Assembly (NCBI RefSeq): GCF_015160855.1
Contig: NZ_CP063373.1
Span: 5,208,001-5,272,000 of the forward strand
Direction of reading: 5' to 3'
Source of the DNA: Streptomyces ferrugineus
GTDB taxonomy: Bacteria > Actinomycetota > Actinomycetes > Streptomycetales > Streptomycetaceae
Length of the DNA: 64,000 nt
Position 1 is the stretch's first letter. Each line of letters starts with the position of its first letter. Positions 9,127 through 18,052 of this stretch are shown here, one piece after another. The notes below the pieces were generated by a model. The model was given only the letters and a program-made list of their open reading frames with translations, searched no databases and was not told where the DNA came from. Made by a program: the position numbers and the translations under genes.

Positions 9127-9363
9127 TCACCAGGCGAACGGGTCGGTGTGCTCGATGTCGTCCGTCCAGTATCCGTACCGGTCGCCCAGGACGGCCAGCA
9201 GGGTCTGCGGGTCGAGAGCACCGCGGCGGACGACCAGGCCAAGGGCGCGTGCCGTACTCACGGCGGCCGCGGACAGGTGTGAGCGCAGAGCGCGTTCGGT
9301 GAAGGCCTCCGCGGGAACGGGAGGGTCATCGGGGTTTTCGGGTGCCTGAGGTTTCCCCGTCAT
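9127..9363 (-). CDS. small protein of unknown function upstream of the ATP-grasp gene
   Basis: A 78-aa ORF with a Pro-rich N-terminus, a helical middle, and a striking aromatic/acidic end (GYWTDDIEHTDPFAW). I do not recognise it. It lies on the same strand 217 bases upstream of the ATP-grasp gene, so it could be a second precursor, a recognition element-like protein or an unrelated remnant. No convincing ribosome binding site precedes the ATG. An IS3 fragment begins 14 bases upstream, so the promoter or original start may have been lost. Confidence 0.4.
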   Translation of the reverse strand: MTGKPQAPENPDDPPVPAEAFTERALRSHLSAAAVSTARALGLVVRRGALDPQTLLAVLGDRYGYWTDDIEHTDPFAW

Positions 9364-9377
9364 GCGGGAGCCGCTGA

Positions 9378-9694
9378 TCAGCTGGTCAGCAGGGGGTGAC
9401 GGGTGTTCAGATTCGTTGGTTCGGCCGTCGCCTGCTCGGCGTAGTACTTCTCCTCGAACTCGATCGGGCTGAGGAAGCCGAGCCGTTCCTGGATGCGGCG
9501 GGAGTTATAGAAGCCGTCGATGTACTCGAAGAGCGCGAGATTCGCCTCGGCCCTTGTGGTGAAGGTGCGGCCACGGAGGCCCTCGGTTTTGATGAGCATC
9601 CAGAGGTTCTCCGCGAGGGCGTTGTCGTACGAGTCTCCGACGGAGCCCATGGATGCCTCAACTCCCGCCCGAATCAGTCTAGTTGTGAGCTTGA
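9378..9694 (-). pseudogene. IS3-family transposase (orfB) C-terminal fragment
   Basis: The frame encodes the last third of an IS3/IS150-type transposase: TRLIRAGVEASMGSVGDSYD, then the catalytic-Glu region ALAENLWMLIKTE, and the typical end FYNSRRIQERLGFLSPIEFE. The first two catalytic Asp residues and orfA are missing. Homology starts near 9694, where an IS30 fragment abuts it. This is a dead remnant. Confidence 0.85.
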
Positions 9695-9716
9695 TGGACG
9701 TGTGCTCTGCCCAGGT

Positions 9717-9908
9717 TCAAGGAGTCGTTGCAACACTTCCGTTTTGTGTTGATAGTAGATGACTACTGAGCGTTTCGGCGGGTGTCCTCCACTCAAGGGT
9801 CTTGCGGGGTCTGCTGTTGAGGGCTGCGGCGACGGCCGCGAGATCCTCGCGGGTGTGTCTGCTGAGGTCGGTGCCCTTCGGGAAGTACTGCCGCAGAAGG
9901 CCGTTGGC
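9717..9908 (-). pseudogene. IS30-family transposase C-terminal fragment
   Basis: Within a longer open frame only 9908-9717 reads as IS30 transposase: [16 protein letters not shown], then [20 protein letters not shown] and PAE. This is the usual C-terminus with the last catalytic region absent upstream. It directly adjoins the IS3 fragment, so two different insertion sequences have decayed at the same place. Confidence 0.8.
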
Positions 9909-10063
9909 TGCGCAAGCCAGCTCGCGGTGATCTGCCGTAGGGAATGCTGCTCGCTGCAGGCAGTGGAACCGAGGGGCGAGCGTGTCGCCACCGGCAGCTT
10001 CCGAGCGGCCACCACCGTCGTACGTCCAGGCGCCAGCGCGCACGAGAACCATGGCCTGACAGC

Positions 10064-10783
10064 ATGATCGCGCTCATGCTTGCGCTCGTCGTCGGCGCCA
10101 CCGTCGCCCTGGCACAGGGTGGGCTCGGCGGAGGAGGCAGCATCCTCGCCGTACCTGCCCTGATCTACCTCCTCCACTTCACCCCGGCGGCAGCGACGAC
10201 AGCCAGCCTCCTCGTCATCCCCACCTCGGTCACAGCACTGACCGGACATGCTCGTGACGGCAACGTAGCCTGGCACACAGGACTGTTCCTTGCCTCGGCC
10301 GGCATAATGCCCGCGATGCTCGCCGGAGCCGCAACCGGCCATCTGCCCCAGTCCGTGCTGACCATCGCCTTTGCCGTCGTCGCCGGCGCCGCAGCCCTGA
10401 GCATGCTGCATCCTCGGGACGGCGAACCGTCCGGCCGGGTACATCCGGGTACGGCCAGTGCAGCCGGTGCCGGGCTCGGCGCGGTGACCGGCTTCCTCGC
10501 CGTGCCGACGCTGGTCAGCGTCCTCGGGCTGAGCATGCGCCGAGCAGTCGGGACCAACCTGCTGGTCATCACCGTGAACTCGTTGGCCGCAGCGGCAGCA
10601 CGGGCCAGCACCGGTGTGAAGCTCGCCTGGGCAGTCATCGCCCCCTTCACCGCGGCGGCGCTTTTGGGCGCTTGGGACGGCAAACGTCTGTCGAACAGGA
10701 TCAAGCGTCAAGCCTTGCAGCGTCTGTTCGCCTACGTGCTGCTCGCGGTCGCGGTGCTCATGCTCATCGACGCGGTCGTCTGA
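10064..10783 (+). CDS. TauE/SafE-family membrane permease
   Basis: A 239-aa polytopic membrane protein. The N-terminus carries the family glycine motif ([21 protein letters not shown]) after the first helix. About seven hydrophobic segments follow, including a second pseudo-repeat near [20 protein letters not shown]. The family exports sulfite, sulfoacetate or related anions; the substrate here cannot be read. The ATG at 10064 is chosen because upstream in-frame residues are Arg-rich and not membrane-like. It lies between IS debris and an aspC-like pseudogene, apparently as a single-gene unit. Confidence 0.8.
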   Translation: MIALMLALVVGATVALAQGGLGGGGSILAVPALIYLLHFTPAAATTASLLVIPTSVTALTGHARDGNVAWHTGLFLASAGIMPAMLAGAATGHLPQSVLTIAFAVVAGAAALSMLHPRDGEPSGRVHPGTASAAGAGLGAVTGFLAVPTLVSVLGLSMRRAVGTNLLVITVNSLAAAAARASTGVKLAWAVIAPFTAAALLGAWDGKRLSNRIKRQALQRLFAYVLLAVAVLMLIDAVV

Positions 10784-10931
10784 CTTCTACACACAGCCCA
10801 CCTGCCCAGACGTGCGGGCCGCCCCTCCCCCCAACCCAGGACGCCGGAGACCGGTGTCGCGTTGCGAAAGACAGGAGAGAGAAAGTGACGGTTTTGAGTG
10901 GAGTGCAGTTGCCGTGGTGCGGGTGGTTGGC

Positions 10932-12158
10932 GTGAACGCTGCGACCCCTCCGACCGAGCGCCGGGGCTCCGCCCGAGTCGGCGCGATCTCCGAGTCCGCC
11001 ACCCTCGCCGTGGACGCCAAGGCCAAGGCCCTCAAGGCCGCCGGGCGTCCGGTGATCGGCTTCGGCGCGGGCGAGCCCGACTTCCCGACGCCGGACTACA
11101 TCGTCGAGGCCGCCATCGAGGCGTGCAAAAACCCGAAGTACCACCGGTATACCCCGGCCGGCGGTCTGCCCGAGCTGAAGGCCGCGATCGCCGCGAAGAC
11201 GCTGCGCGACTCCGGCTACGAGCCCGACGTCTCGCAGATCCTCGTCACCAACGGCGGCAAGCAGGCCATCTACGAGGCCTTCGCCGCGATCCTCGACCCG
11301 GGCGACGAGGTCATCGTCCCGGCCCCGTACTGGACGACGTACCCGGAGTCGATCCGCCTCGCGGGCGGTGTCCCGGTCGAGGTCGTCGCCGACGAGACCA
11401 CCGGCTACCGCGTCTCCGTCGAGCAGCTCGAGGCGGCCCGCACCGAGAAGACCAAAGTCGTTCTCTTCGTGTCACCGTGCAATCCGACCGGCGCGATGTA
11501 TTCCGGGGGCCGAGGCCGAGGCGATCGGCCGCTGGGCAGTCGAGCACGGCCTGTGGGTGCTGACGGACGAGATCTACGAGCACCTGGTCTACGGCGGCGC
11601 GAAGTTCAGCTCGCTGCCGGCACTGCTGCCCGAGTTGCGTGACAAGTGCGTGGTCGTCAACGGTGTCGCCAAGACGTACGCGATGACCGGCTGGCGGGTC
11701 GGGTGGATCATCGGCCCGAAGGACGTCGTCAAGGCCGCAACCAACCTCCAGTCCCACGCCACCTCGAACGTCTCGAACGTGGCCCAGGTCGCCGCGATCG
11801 CCGCCGTCTCCAGCGACCTGCAGGCGGTGGAGAAGATGAAGGATGCGTTCGACCGCCGCCGTAAGACGATCGTGCGGATGCTCAACGAGATCGACGGCGT
11901 GCTCTGCCCGGAACCCGAGGGCGCCTTCTACGCGTACCCGTCGATGAAGGCCCTGCTCGGCAAAGAGATCCGCGGCAAGCGCCCGCAGAGTTCGGCAGCG
12001 CTGGCCGCGCTGATCCTGGAGGAGGCCGAGGTCGCCGTCGTCCCCGGTGAGGCGTTCGGCACGCCGGGCTATCTGCGCTGTCGTACGCGCTCGGTGACGA
12101 GGACCTCGTCGAGGGCGTGAGCCGGATCCAGAAGCTGCTGGCGGAAGCACGGCATTGA
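10932..12158 (+). pseudogene. aspC: aspartate/aromatic aminotransferase-like gene with two frameshifts
   Basis: The frame from the GTG at 10932 encodes the N-terminal half of a class I PLP aminotransferase ([41 protein letters not shown]). Near 11505-11511 one extra G in a G-run shifts the frame. The adjoining frame continues in register ([12 protein letters not shown], then [15 protein letters not shown] with the PLP lysine). Near 12076-12082 a missing C shifts it back, giving [20 protein letters not shown] and the stop. The two shifts cancel. The protein would be about 408 aa, normal for the family. Either both shifts are sequencing errors or this is a recently decayed extra copy of a housekeeping gene. 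Confidence 0.85.
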
Positions 12159-12176
12159 CCGGCCCGAACATACGCG

Positions 12177-12204
12177 GCTGCGGCCGGTACTACCCGGCCG
12201 CAGC
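12177..12204 (+). terminator. hairpin after the aspC-like gene
   Basis: A perfect 11-bp stem (GCTGCGGCCGG / CCGGCCGCAGC) with a six-base loop starts 19 bases after the aspC-like stop. It is a typical high-GC terminator without a T-run and suggests the gene was once an intact transcription unit. Confidence 0.65.
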
Positions 12205-12417
12205 GCAACCAACGGCATTTGTGTACAAGGCGCCCTGCCTGCGCACCTCCCTGGTCGGCGGCGTGATCGCTCTCCGGGCTCCAGGCTGTGGCCCTCCCCC
12301 CAACAGTTGGCGCCCGCGGCCAGCACCGAAGTTCTGCCACGACACCCCGAGCCCGGTCTGAGCCTGCGTGAGCCTGGTCTCCTCGCGATTTGATCGTTTC
12401 GCCGGTGTGCCTCCGGT

Positions 12418-13197
12418 TCAGACCGTCTTGATCGTGCCGCCGTCGATGACGTAGTCGACGCCGGTGATGTTTCCGGCCACGTCGGACAGGAGGAACGCGA
12501 TCAGGGCCGCCACTTCCTCGGGTTCCGCCATGCGGCCCGTCGTGACGTTCTGGGCCTTGGCCATATGCCCGACGAATTCCTCGAGGCTCTGGCCCGCCGC
12601 AGCAGCCCACTTGGCGACCTGGCCGTCGGGGTCCTGGTAGACGGAGGTGCGGACCAAGCCGGGGGAAATGGTGTTTACACGTACGCCTCGAGGGCCGAAT
12701 TCCTCGGACAGGGACTTGCCGAGCGCAGTGAGTGCCGCCTTCGCCGAGCACATGGCGACCGGGAAACCCCCTGGCATTTGGGCGAGAATGGACGAGATGT
12801 TGACGATCGCCCCGCGGCGCTCGATCAGGCTGGGCAAAGCCGCACGCGTGGCACGCACGGTGCTGAGCACGTTCATGTCGAACGTGCGGGTCCACTCGGT
12901 GTCGTCGACTTCGAGGAAGCCGACGGTCGCCTTGTCTCCGCCGCCCACGTTGTTCACCAGCAGATCGATGCCACCCAGCTCGGCGAGAGCGCTGTCGATG
13001 AGGGTGGACACCCCTTCCGCGGTGCTCAGGTCGGCCGACACGGCGTGCGCGCCGGTCTCCTTCAGCTCAGGCGTGATGGTGCGGGCGGCGCCCATGACAC
13101 GGACACCTTCGTCGATCAGGGTCCGCACGGTGGCGAGTCCGATGCCCCGGCTGGCGCCGGTGACGACGGCTGTCTTGTTAGTGAGATTGAGGTTCAT
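12418..13197 (-). CDS. short-chain dehydrogenase/reductase
   Basis: A 259-aa classical SDR. The cofactor motif TGASRGIG lies near residues 13-20, NNVGGG (NNAG variant) near 88, catalytic Ser in NISSILAQ, and then PVAMCSAKAALTALGKSL. In the last, the usual YxxxK reads MCSAK, so the catalytic Tyr appears to be replaced by Met or Cys while Lys is kept. The C-terminus VDYVIDGGTIKTV is standard. The ATG at 13197 follows a GGAG 5-8 bases upstream. The next gene upstream on the same strand is an aldo/keto reductase 105 bases away, so the two may be co-transcribed. Substrate is unknown. Activity is doubtful if the missing Tyr is real. Confidence 0.85.
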   Translation of the reverse strand: MNLNLTNKTAVVTGASRGIGLATVRTLIDEGVRVMGAARTITPELKETGAHAVSADLSTAEGVSTLIDSALAELGGIDLLVNNVGGGDKATVGFLEVDDTEWTRTFDMNVLSTVRATRAALPSLIERRGAIVNISSILAQMPGGFPVAMCSAKAALTALGKSLSEEFGPRGVRVNTISPGLVRTSVYQDPDGQVAKWAAAAGQSLEEFVGHMAKAQNVTTGRMAEPEEVAALIAFLLSDVAGNITGVDYVIDGGTIKTV

Positions 13198-13302
13198 GAC
13201 ACTCCGATTCCTGAACCATGGGTACAGACGTGGATGATGAGCGCCGAACACGACGTCGGCGAAGCGAACTGGTTCGTCGCGGTCGACGCTCCGAGCCGGG
13301 TG

Positions 13303-14322
13303 CTAGGCGCCCCGTCGACGGCGCTGAAGAGGATCGGCGATCGAGGGTGGCGTGGCGTTGTATGTGTCGGCCGGGTTGACGTTGGTGCCGGGCGGGACGA
13401 TCGCGTCGATGGCGTCGAGTACGTCGTCGGTGAGCACGAGGTCGGAGGCCGCGATCGACTCCTGGAGCTGCTGCGGTGTGCGGGGGCCGATGATCACGGA
13501 GGTGATGGCCGGGTGCGCGCGGACGAATGCGTGGGCCAGCTGCGGCAAGGAGGTGCCGACCTGGTCGGCGACCTTGGCCAGCGCGTCGACGATCTCGGCG
13601 CGGCGGGCGTTGGCCGGGTTGGCCGTGTCGAACATCGGCGGGTTGAGCTTGGCGCGGTGGTGGTCGGCGTGGTCACGGCCGCTGAGCCAGCCGTGGGCCA
13701 GCGGACTGTAGCTCAGTACGCCCATGCCGTAGTGCTGCGCGGTGGGCAGGACCGCGGTCTCGACCGCCCGGTTGACGATCGAGTACAGGGGCTGCTCGGT
13801 GAGGAACCGGGCGTAGCCGCGCCGCTCGGCGACCCACTGCGCCTCGACGATCTTTTCGGCGGGGAACGTCGTGTGCCCGAACGCACGGATGAGACCGGCC
13901 CGTTGCAGATCGGTCAGGGCGCCGAGGGTCTCGGCCAGACCGGTGTTCCAGTCGTAGCGGTGCAACTGGAAGAGGTCGACGTGGTCGGTGCGCAGCCGGC
14001 GCAGGCTGGCCTCAAGGGCGCGGCGGATCCAGCGCGGGGATGCGCCCTGGTGGTTGGGGTGGTCGGCGCCCGGCAGGCCGAATTTGGTGGCCAGGACGAC
14101 CTCGTCACGGCGCCCCTGTAGCGCCTCGCCCACGATCTCCTCGCTCTCGCCGGCGCCGTAGACGTCGGCCGTGTCGATGAAGTCGATCCCGGCGTCGACC
14201 GCATCGCGGATCATGCGGACGGTCTCGGCGCGGTCGGTGTTCCCCCAGCCGCCGAAGTTCATGGTGCCGAGTGCGGTGGCGCTGACCGACATGCCGGTCG
14301 CACCGAGATACCTGCGTTCCAT
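13303..14322 (-). CDS. aldo/keto reductase
   Basis: A 339-aa (beta/alpha)8 NADPH-dependent oxidoreductase. It has DFIDTADVYGAGESEEIVGE (catalytic Asp and Tyr), LATKFG (Lys), DLFQLHRYD (His) and the C-terminal cofactor-binding SVIIGPRTPQQLQES. It is of the common 'YajO/Tas-like' subclass; substrate is unknown. The ATG at 14322 starts the conserved MERRYLGATGMSVSATALG. A longer in-frame ORF upstream is Arg/Pro-rich and unlike the family. The gene lies between the SDR gene and an SDR scrap. Confidence 0.9.
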   Translation of the reverse strand: MERRYLGATGMSVSATALGTMNFGGWGNTDRAETVRMIRDAVDAGIDFIDTADVYGAGESEEIVGEALQGRRDEVVLATKFGLPGADHPNHQGASPRWIRRALEASLRRLRTDHVDLFQLHRYDWNTGLAETLGALTDLQRAGLIRAFGHTTFPAEKIVEAQWVAERRGYARFLTEQPLYSIVNRAVETAVLPTAQHYGMGVLSYSPLAHGWLSGRDHADHHRAKLNPPMFDTANPANARRAEIVDALAKVADQVGTSLPQLAHAFVRAHPAITSVIIGPRTPQQLQESIAASDLVLTDDVLDAIDAIVPPGTNVNPADTYNATPPSIADPLQRRRRGA

Positions 14323-15060
14323 GGCGCTCCTTACGAGAAACGGGACGCACCGGGGCTTGTCGGTTTCGGTTGCCGCCGGCGCGGGTGATGAAGGTCGAGG
14401 TGCGGTTGATTCCGGTATCGATCGCTGTGCCCTCACTCGGACGCGGATCGTGCCGGACGGTGTCACCGGCCGACCTGCCGGTCGCGCCGGGGACAACCCT
14501 GGTCAGTGGGGCGTTTCAGTCGCGGATAGTCATGCAGCCGTCGATCGACCCAGGCCTGCCTGCTCGTTGACCCACTCCGCGTCGTCGGACAGCAGCAAGG
14601 CGGCGGACGGCGGGGCGGGCTCGCACAGTCGCAGACCGCGGATCGTGGCCGAAACCCTGGTCCTCGTTTCCTCTCCGACCTGTCCTTCCGCTGTTTCGTC
14701 ATGGTCACGTCGGATGGTCGAGGCCCTTGGTCAGGGTCTGGGCGGCGTAGAGGTGGAGGTCGCGGATGGCGAGCGAGGCGCCTTCCTCCGTGAGCCGTTC
14801 GGCCGTGGTCGCGCCGATTCCGGCGGCGCCGGCGGCGGGGACGATCCTCTTGCCCTGCAGTCTCCTCACGTCCCATTTCCCTCTCTTGCCTGTGCCGAGC
14901 ACCGTTTCCTGTCCGGTCCACGGCATGTAAGGGTCCGCTGCCCACGGCGATGACGACTCCAAGCCCACGTTAGCCTACGGATGCAGGTTTACCATCAGGC
15001 GACTGAAAGCCTTCACATGTAGGCATACCTGCACGTGCGTGAGAGGATACAGTTCGGAGG
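14323..15060. other. 738-bp gene-poor interval
   Basis: Apart from the SDR scrap at 14705-14869, I see no convincing gene. The last about 60 bases before the TetR gene are AT-richer (near 14985-15055) and presumably hold its promoter and its probable operator, but I could not define a clean inverted repeat. Confidence 0.4.
14705..14869 (-). pseudogene. N-terminal SDR fragment
   Basis: The frame from the GTG at 14869 reads RRLQGKRIVPAAGAAGIGAT then TAERLTEEGASLAIRDL. This matches the first beta-alpha-beta unit of a short-chain dehydrogenase (TGAAGGIG motif with two changes). It then runs into unrelated residues and stops after 54 aa. No catalytic region is present. It is a relic next to the intact SDR and AKR genes. 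Confidence 0.55.
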
Positions 15061-15708
15061 ATGTCCGTGACCAAGAGCAGCAGCCAGTCAGGCGACCGAC
15101 GTGTACGGCGCACCCGGGCGACCTTGCAGCGCGCCCTGATCGATCTCGTCGAGGAGAGGGACCTGTCGCAGGTCAGCGTCGCCGATGTCGTCGACCGGGC
15201 TGAGGTGAGTCGCTCGACGTTCTACGACCATTACCGGGACGTGCATGAACTGGCCGAAGCCGCCAGCACGTCAATGATCGATGACATGATCGGGTTCGTC
15301 CTGGCCCTCGACCCCGCCCCCGCGAACCCATCAAAGCAACCGGAGGGCCCGTACCCGGCGTTGACGGCCTTCTTCGCGCATTTCGCCGAGCACGCGGGCC
15401 TGTACCGCAGCCTGCTGGGCCCGACGGGAAGCGCACGCGTCATCGAGCACGTACGCCTCCGCACCGCCACAGCCGCCCACTCCTCCGGACACCTCGCCAC
15501 GACGGACGAGTCCACAGCGCCGGACACGGCCGACGCGTCCGGCCTCCCGCACGACGTTCCTGCGGCGTTCGTCGCCGGCGCGCTCATCGGGGTGGCCAAC
15601 GACTGGCTGCAGCGCGGATGCCCGCGAACGCCGATGGAGATGTCCGCCCTGACCAAGCCACTTCTGCTCGCCTTGACGGCCGGCACCCAGGTACGCCCCA
15701 CGCCGTAG
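15061..15708 (+). CDS. TetR-family transcriptional regulator
   Basis: A 215-aa regulator. Residues about 14-62 form the TetR helix-turn-helix (RRTRATLQRALIDLVEERDL, then VADVVDRAEVSRSTFYDHYR). The C-terminal ligand-binding half is helical and contains a family-typical FFAHFAEHAGLYRSLLG segment. The ATG at 15061 follows GGAGG immediately upstream (15056-15060), an unusually tight spacing; a GTG at 15067 is an in-frame alternative. It is divergent from the SDR scrap and the AKR gene. By family habit it may repress those reductases and itself, but no operator was identified. Confidence 0.9.
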   Translation: MSVTKSSSQSGDRRVRRTRATLQRALIDLVEERDLSQVSVADVVDRAEVSRSTFYDHYRDVHELAEAASTSMIDDMIGFVLALDPAPANPSKQPEGPYPALTAFFAHFAEHAGLYRSLLGPTGSARVIEHVRLRTATAAHSSGHLATTDESTAPDTADASGLPHDVPAAFVAGALIGVANDWLQRGCPRTPMEMSALTKPLLLALTAGTQVRPTP

Positions 15709-15933
15709 CACCAGGCGCGGCTGCGCGCCTGCCGGACGCGCCGCGCCTTCCTTCGATGCGGCTTGGCTTCCTCCCCGGGCTGGAGCTCGGGGAGGCCCCT
15801 TTGAGGGGTTCGGCCGGTTACCCGGCGTACGGGTCCTGGTTCGCAGACCGGCTGGTGCCGGGGTCTCTAAGTCCGCTAACAACAGCGCCTTTGTGCACAG
15901 GGAGTTGGTGGCCGCGCTGTGTCCGGAAGGGTG

Positions 15934-16686
15934 TTAACGCCGTTGTCGCTGCCACCAGCGCCGCGGTGCGCCCATCTCTGCACTGGCTGCGGCACCGTTG
16001 TCGGCGTGGGCGAGCGGAGCGGTGAGTGTGACGGGTGAGTTGTCGCCCGTCGTGATGTTGATGTTCTGAACGGCCCGATGGACCTGTTCAGGGGTGGGTT
16101 TGCCGACTCCGGCAGGCATCGTGGAGCGCAGCTCGGCGACGAACTGCGTGAGTCGGGTACGGACTTGGTCGAGGATGTCGTGCAGTACAGAGTGTGAGAC
16201 CGCCCAGTACAGGTCGTCGATCACGATGGCTCGGCCGCGGTACCTGTCCATCGCGCTCATCAGCGTCCGCAGTTCGGCCGCACCGGGAAGGCTGAGGTGG
16301 ACAGCCTGGCCGGGAGGGGTACGGTCGATCAGGCTCTGCAGCTGGCCGATGCCGAACGTGATGATCACTTCTTCGTTGATCTTTCCCCGTGTGATCTCGG
16401 GGAGGTGCAGGGCGCTGATGGTCTCACCGTGACGTTGCCAGGCAAGCGAGTGCGAGTCGGCTTGGATGGGCGCACGCGGGCGCCGGTAGTCCGGAACGCT
16501 GGTGGCGGGTTTACCTCCGTAGCCCTCGAGTTCGTTGAGGGCCCATTGTTTCAAGGGCTGGGAGGCAGCGTGACCGCCGATGACGAGCGCGAGGCGCAGC
16601 AGTCCGGCGAGCGGAGCGGTGTCGTCGAGGACACCTTGCTCCAGCTGTTCCAGGGGCTGCGTCCCCTGGTGGGGGGACTCGGTCAT
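15934..16686 (-). CDS. AbiTii-domain protein
   Basis: A 250-aa protein. Residues about 20-70 (LLRLALVIGGHAASQPLKQW, then ALNELEGYGG and VPDYR) match the AbiTii domain, named from an abortive-infection protein and usually found in phage-defence loci. After a mixed central region, residues about 215-240 contain NINITTGDNSPVTLTAP, a short beta-type repeat also present in the upstream partner. The last residues are Arg/Trp-rich. Its ATG overlaps the stop of the upstream gene (ATGA), so the two are translationally coupled. I infer a two-gene defence unit; the mechanism is unknown. Confidence 0.75.
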   Translation of the reverse strand: MTESPHQGTQPLEQLEQGVLDDTAPLAGLLRLALVIGGHAASQPLKQWALNELEGYGGKPATSVPDYRRPRAPIQADSHSLAWQRHGETISALHLPEITRGKINEEVIITFGIGQLQSLIDRTPPGQAVHLSLPGAAELRTLMSAMDRYRGRAIVIDDLYWAVSHSVLHDILDQVRTRLTQFVAELRSTMPAGVGKPTPEQVHRAVQNINITTGDNSPVTLTAPLAHADNGAAASAEMGAPRRWWQRQRR

Positions 16687-17738
16687 TTACCCAGGGCGAG
16701 GTAGGCGACGACGACGCCCGCGACTGTTGCCAACGCGCTCACGGCACCCCAGAAGATACCGCTGCGGTACCAGGGCAGAGGGGTGGACCCGGTGGCCTGG
16801 TCTGCTGGTGCCGGCTGGCCGGCGCTCGCGTTGCCGCCCTGAGTGGCGTGCGCGTAGGGGGCGTTCACCGTGATGGGCGAGTTGTCTCCGGCGGTGATCT
16901 GAACCGAAGAGCCTGGCTGGGGTTCTTGGGGAGTGGGTAGGTGGCCTCTTCGGCTCATGGCGTTCATCAGCTCCTTGTAGCGGTCAAGTACGGTATCGCG
17001 GGCCCGGGATAGATTGCGCAGTGTCTGGGCGTACCTCTCGGGGGCGGTGCGCTGCCACTCCGGCGGGACTTCGCTGTAGGCGGCATCGTGATCAGGGGTG
17101 AACGTTCCGCCGATCTCGTCGTCGAGCCGGGCGAGCGCGTCCGCGAAGCGGCGGTGAGCGGTGTTGAGTTCGGGGTCGACGAAGTCGATGACGTCACGCC
17201 GCAGGGCCTCCAGGGCATCCCCGACTCCCTCGGTGACGAAGTCGGGGATGCGGCGCATCGGCATGCGCCGGGACAGATGGGTCAGCCAGGCAGCATCCGG
17301 CTGCACCGCTTGGGCTGTACGCATGGCCTTGGCCCGGTCGGAAGCCGTGGCCGTCACCGATACTCCCTCTCGGTGGGCAGCTGCGACGAAGGCTTCGAGT
17401 GCTTGCCTCACGGCGTCGGTGTGCCGGGTGAAGGCTGCCTCGTCGAGAGCGCACAGGCGCTCGGTGCTGCTGACGTTCTGGATGTGCAGGTCGAATTGGG
17501 CGTCGGCGGCAGCTCGGACTGCCGTGTAGAGGTCCTGTGCGGCCGCAGTGACGTGGGGTGTGGCCGTCAGTTGCAGCTCACGAAGCCCGTCTTGCAGGTT
17601 CAGCACCGCCGCGTCCACCTGAGCGGTCGACTCCGGTACCGGCGCGTCAGCGGCAGCAACTGGAGACGCCAGCCAACCGCGAGTCAGAGCGGCCTGCCCC
17701 GCGTGCGCAGCCCGCAGGAACGTCGCGCTATGGCTCAC
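16683..17738 (-). CDS. helical protein with C-terminal membrane anchor, partner of the AbiTii gene
   Basis: A 351-aa protein with a long alpha-helical N-terminal region (about 1-270) without a family I recognise. A segment QITAGDNSPITVNAPYAHAT closely resembles the NITTGDNSPVTLTAP motif of the next gene. A Pro/Ala linker and one transmembrane helix near the C-terminus (GIFWGAVSALATVAGVVVAYLAL) finish it. The ORF ends with an ATGA overlap onto the AbiTii gene. The shared motif suggests that the two proteins assemble through the same beta element. The topology would place the helical sensor or effector part in the cytoplasm. Confidence 0.65.
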   Translation of the reverse strand: MSHSATFLRAAHAGQAALTRGWLASPVAAADAPVPESTAQVDAAVLNLQDGLRELQLTATPHVTAAAQDLYTAVRAAADAQFDLHIQNVSSTERLCALDEAAFTRHTDAVRQALEAFVAAAHREGVSVTATASDRAKAMRTAQAVQPDAAWLTHLSRRMPMRRIPDFVTEGVGDALEALRRDVIDFVDPELNTAHRRFADALARLDDEIGGTFTPDHDAAYSEVPPEWQRTAPERYAQTLRNLSRARDTVLDRYKELMNAMSRRGHLPTPQEPQPGSSVQITAGDNSPITVNAPYAHATQGGNASAGQPAPADQATGSTPLPWYRSGIFWGAVSALATVAGVVVAYLALGK

Positions 17739-17914
17739 GAAACGGCCTTTCTCGTCACACTGTGATCGGTTGATTCTGCTTCACGACGGGGCCGATTGTT
17801 GCCCGGATCTTCGATCAGTGATGTCGAAGCTGCGGTCATGTCGGCGACTCAAGGGGCCTGTTTCACAGGCTCAGCAGGACATCATGCAGCGCCTGTCCGC
17901 GGAGGAGCAGTTTC

Positions 17915-18052
17915 ATGACCCGCTACTATGTCGCGCCCGACCGGAACGAGTTGATCGCAACCTGGGGTACCGGCGAGGGTGACCTGGCCGCCAGCATCGC
18001 CACTCTGCCGGCCAGCCGCCGCCTGTCCCCGCTCCCCCGCGGATCCCCATGA
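17915..18052 (+). pseudogene. 5' part of a small interrupted gene
   Basis: A 45-codon ORF (MTRYYVAPDRNELIATWGTG and so on) with a good ribosome binding site (GGAGGAG, 8 bases upstream). The stop falls exactly where the 13-bp repeat of the inserted segment begins. The first 35 residues look like a real small cytoplasmic protein and the last ten do not. I do not recognise the family. Confidence 0.5.

Noticed and set aside
12565..14121. 518-codon open frame on the plus strand spanning two genes
   Set aside because: It runs antisense across the SDR and aldo/keto reductase genes and the space between them, which no real gene would do.
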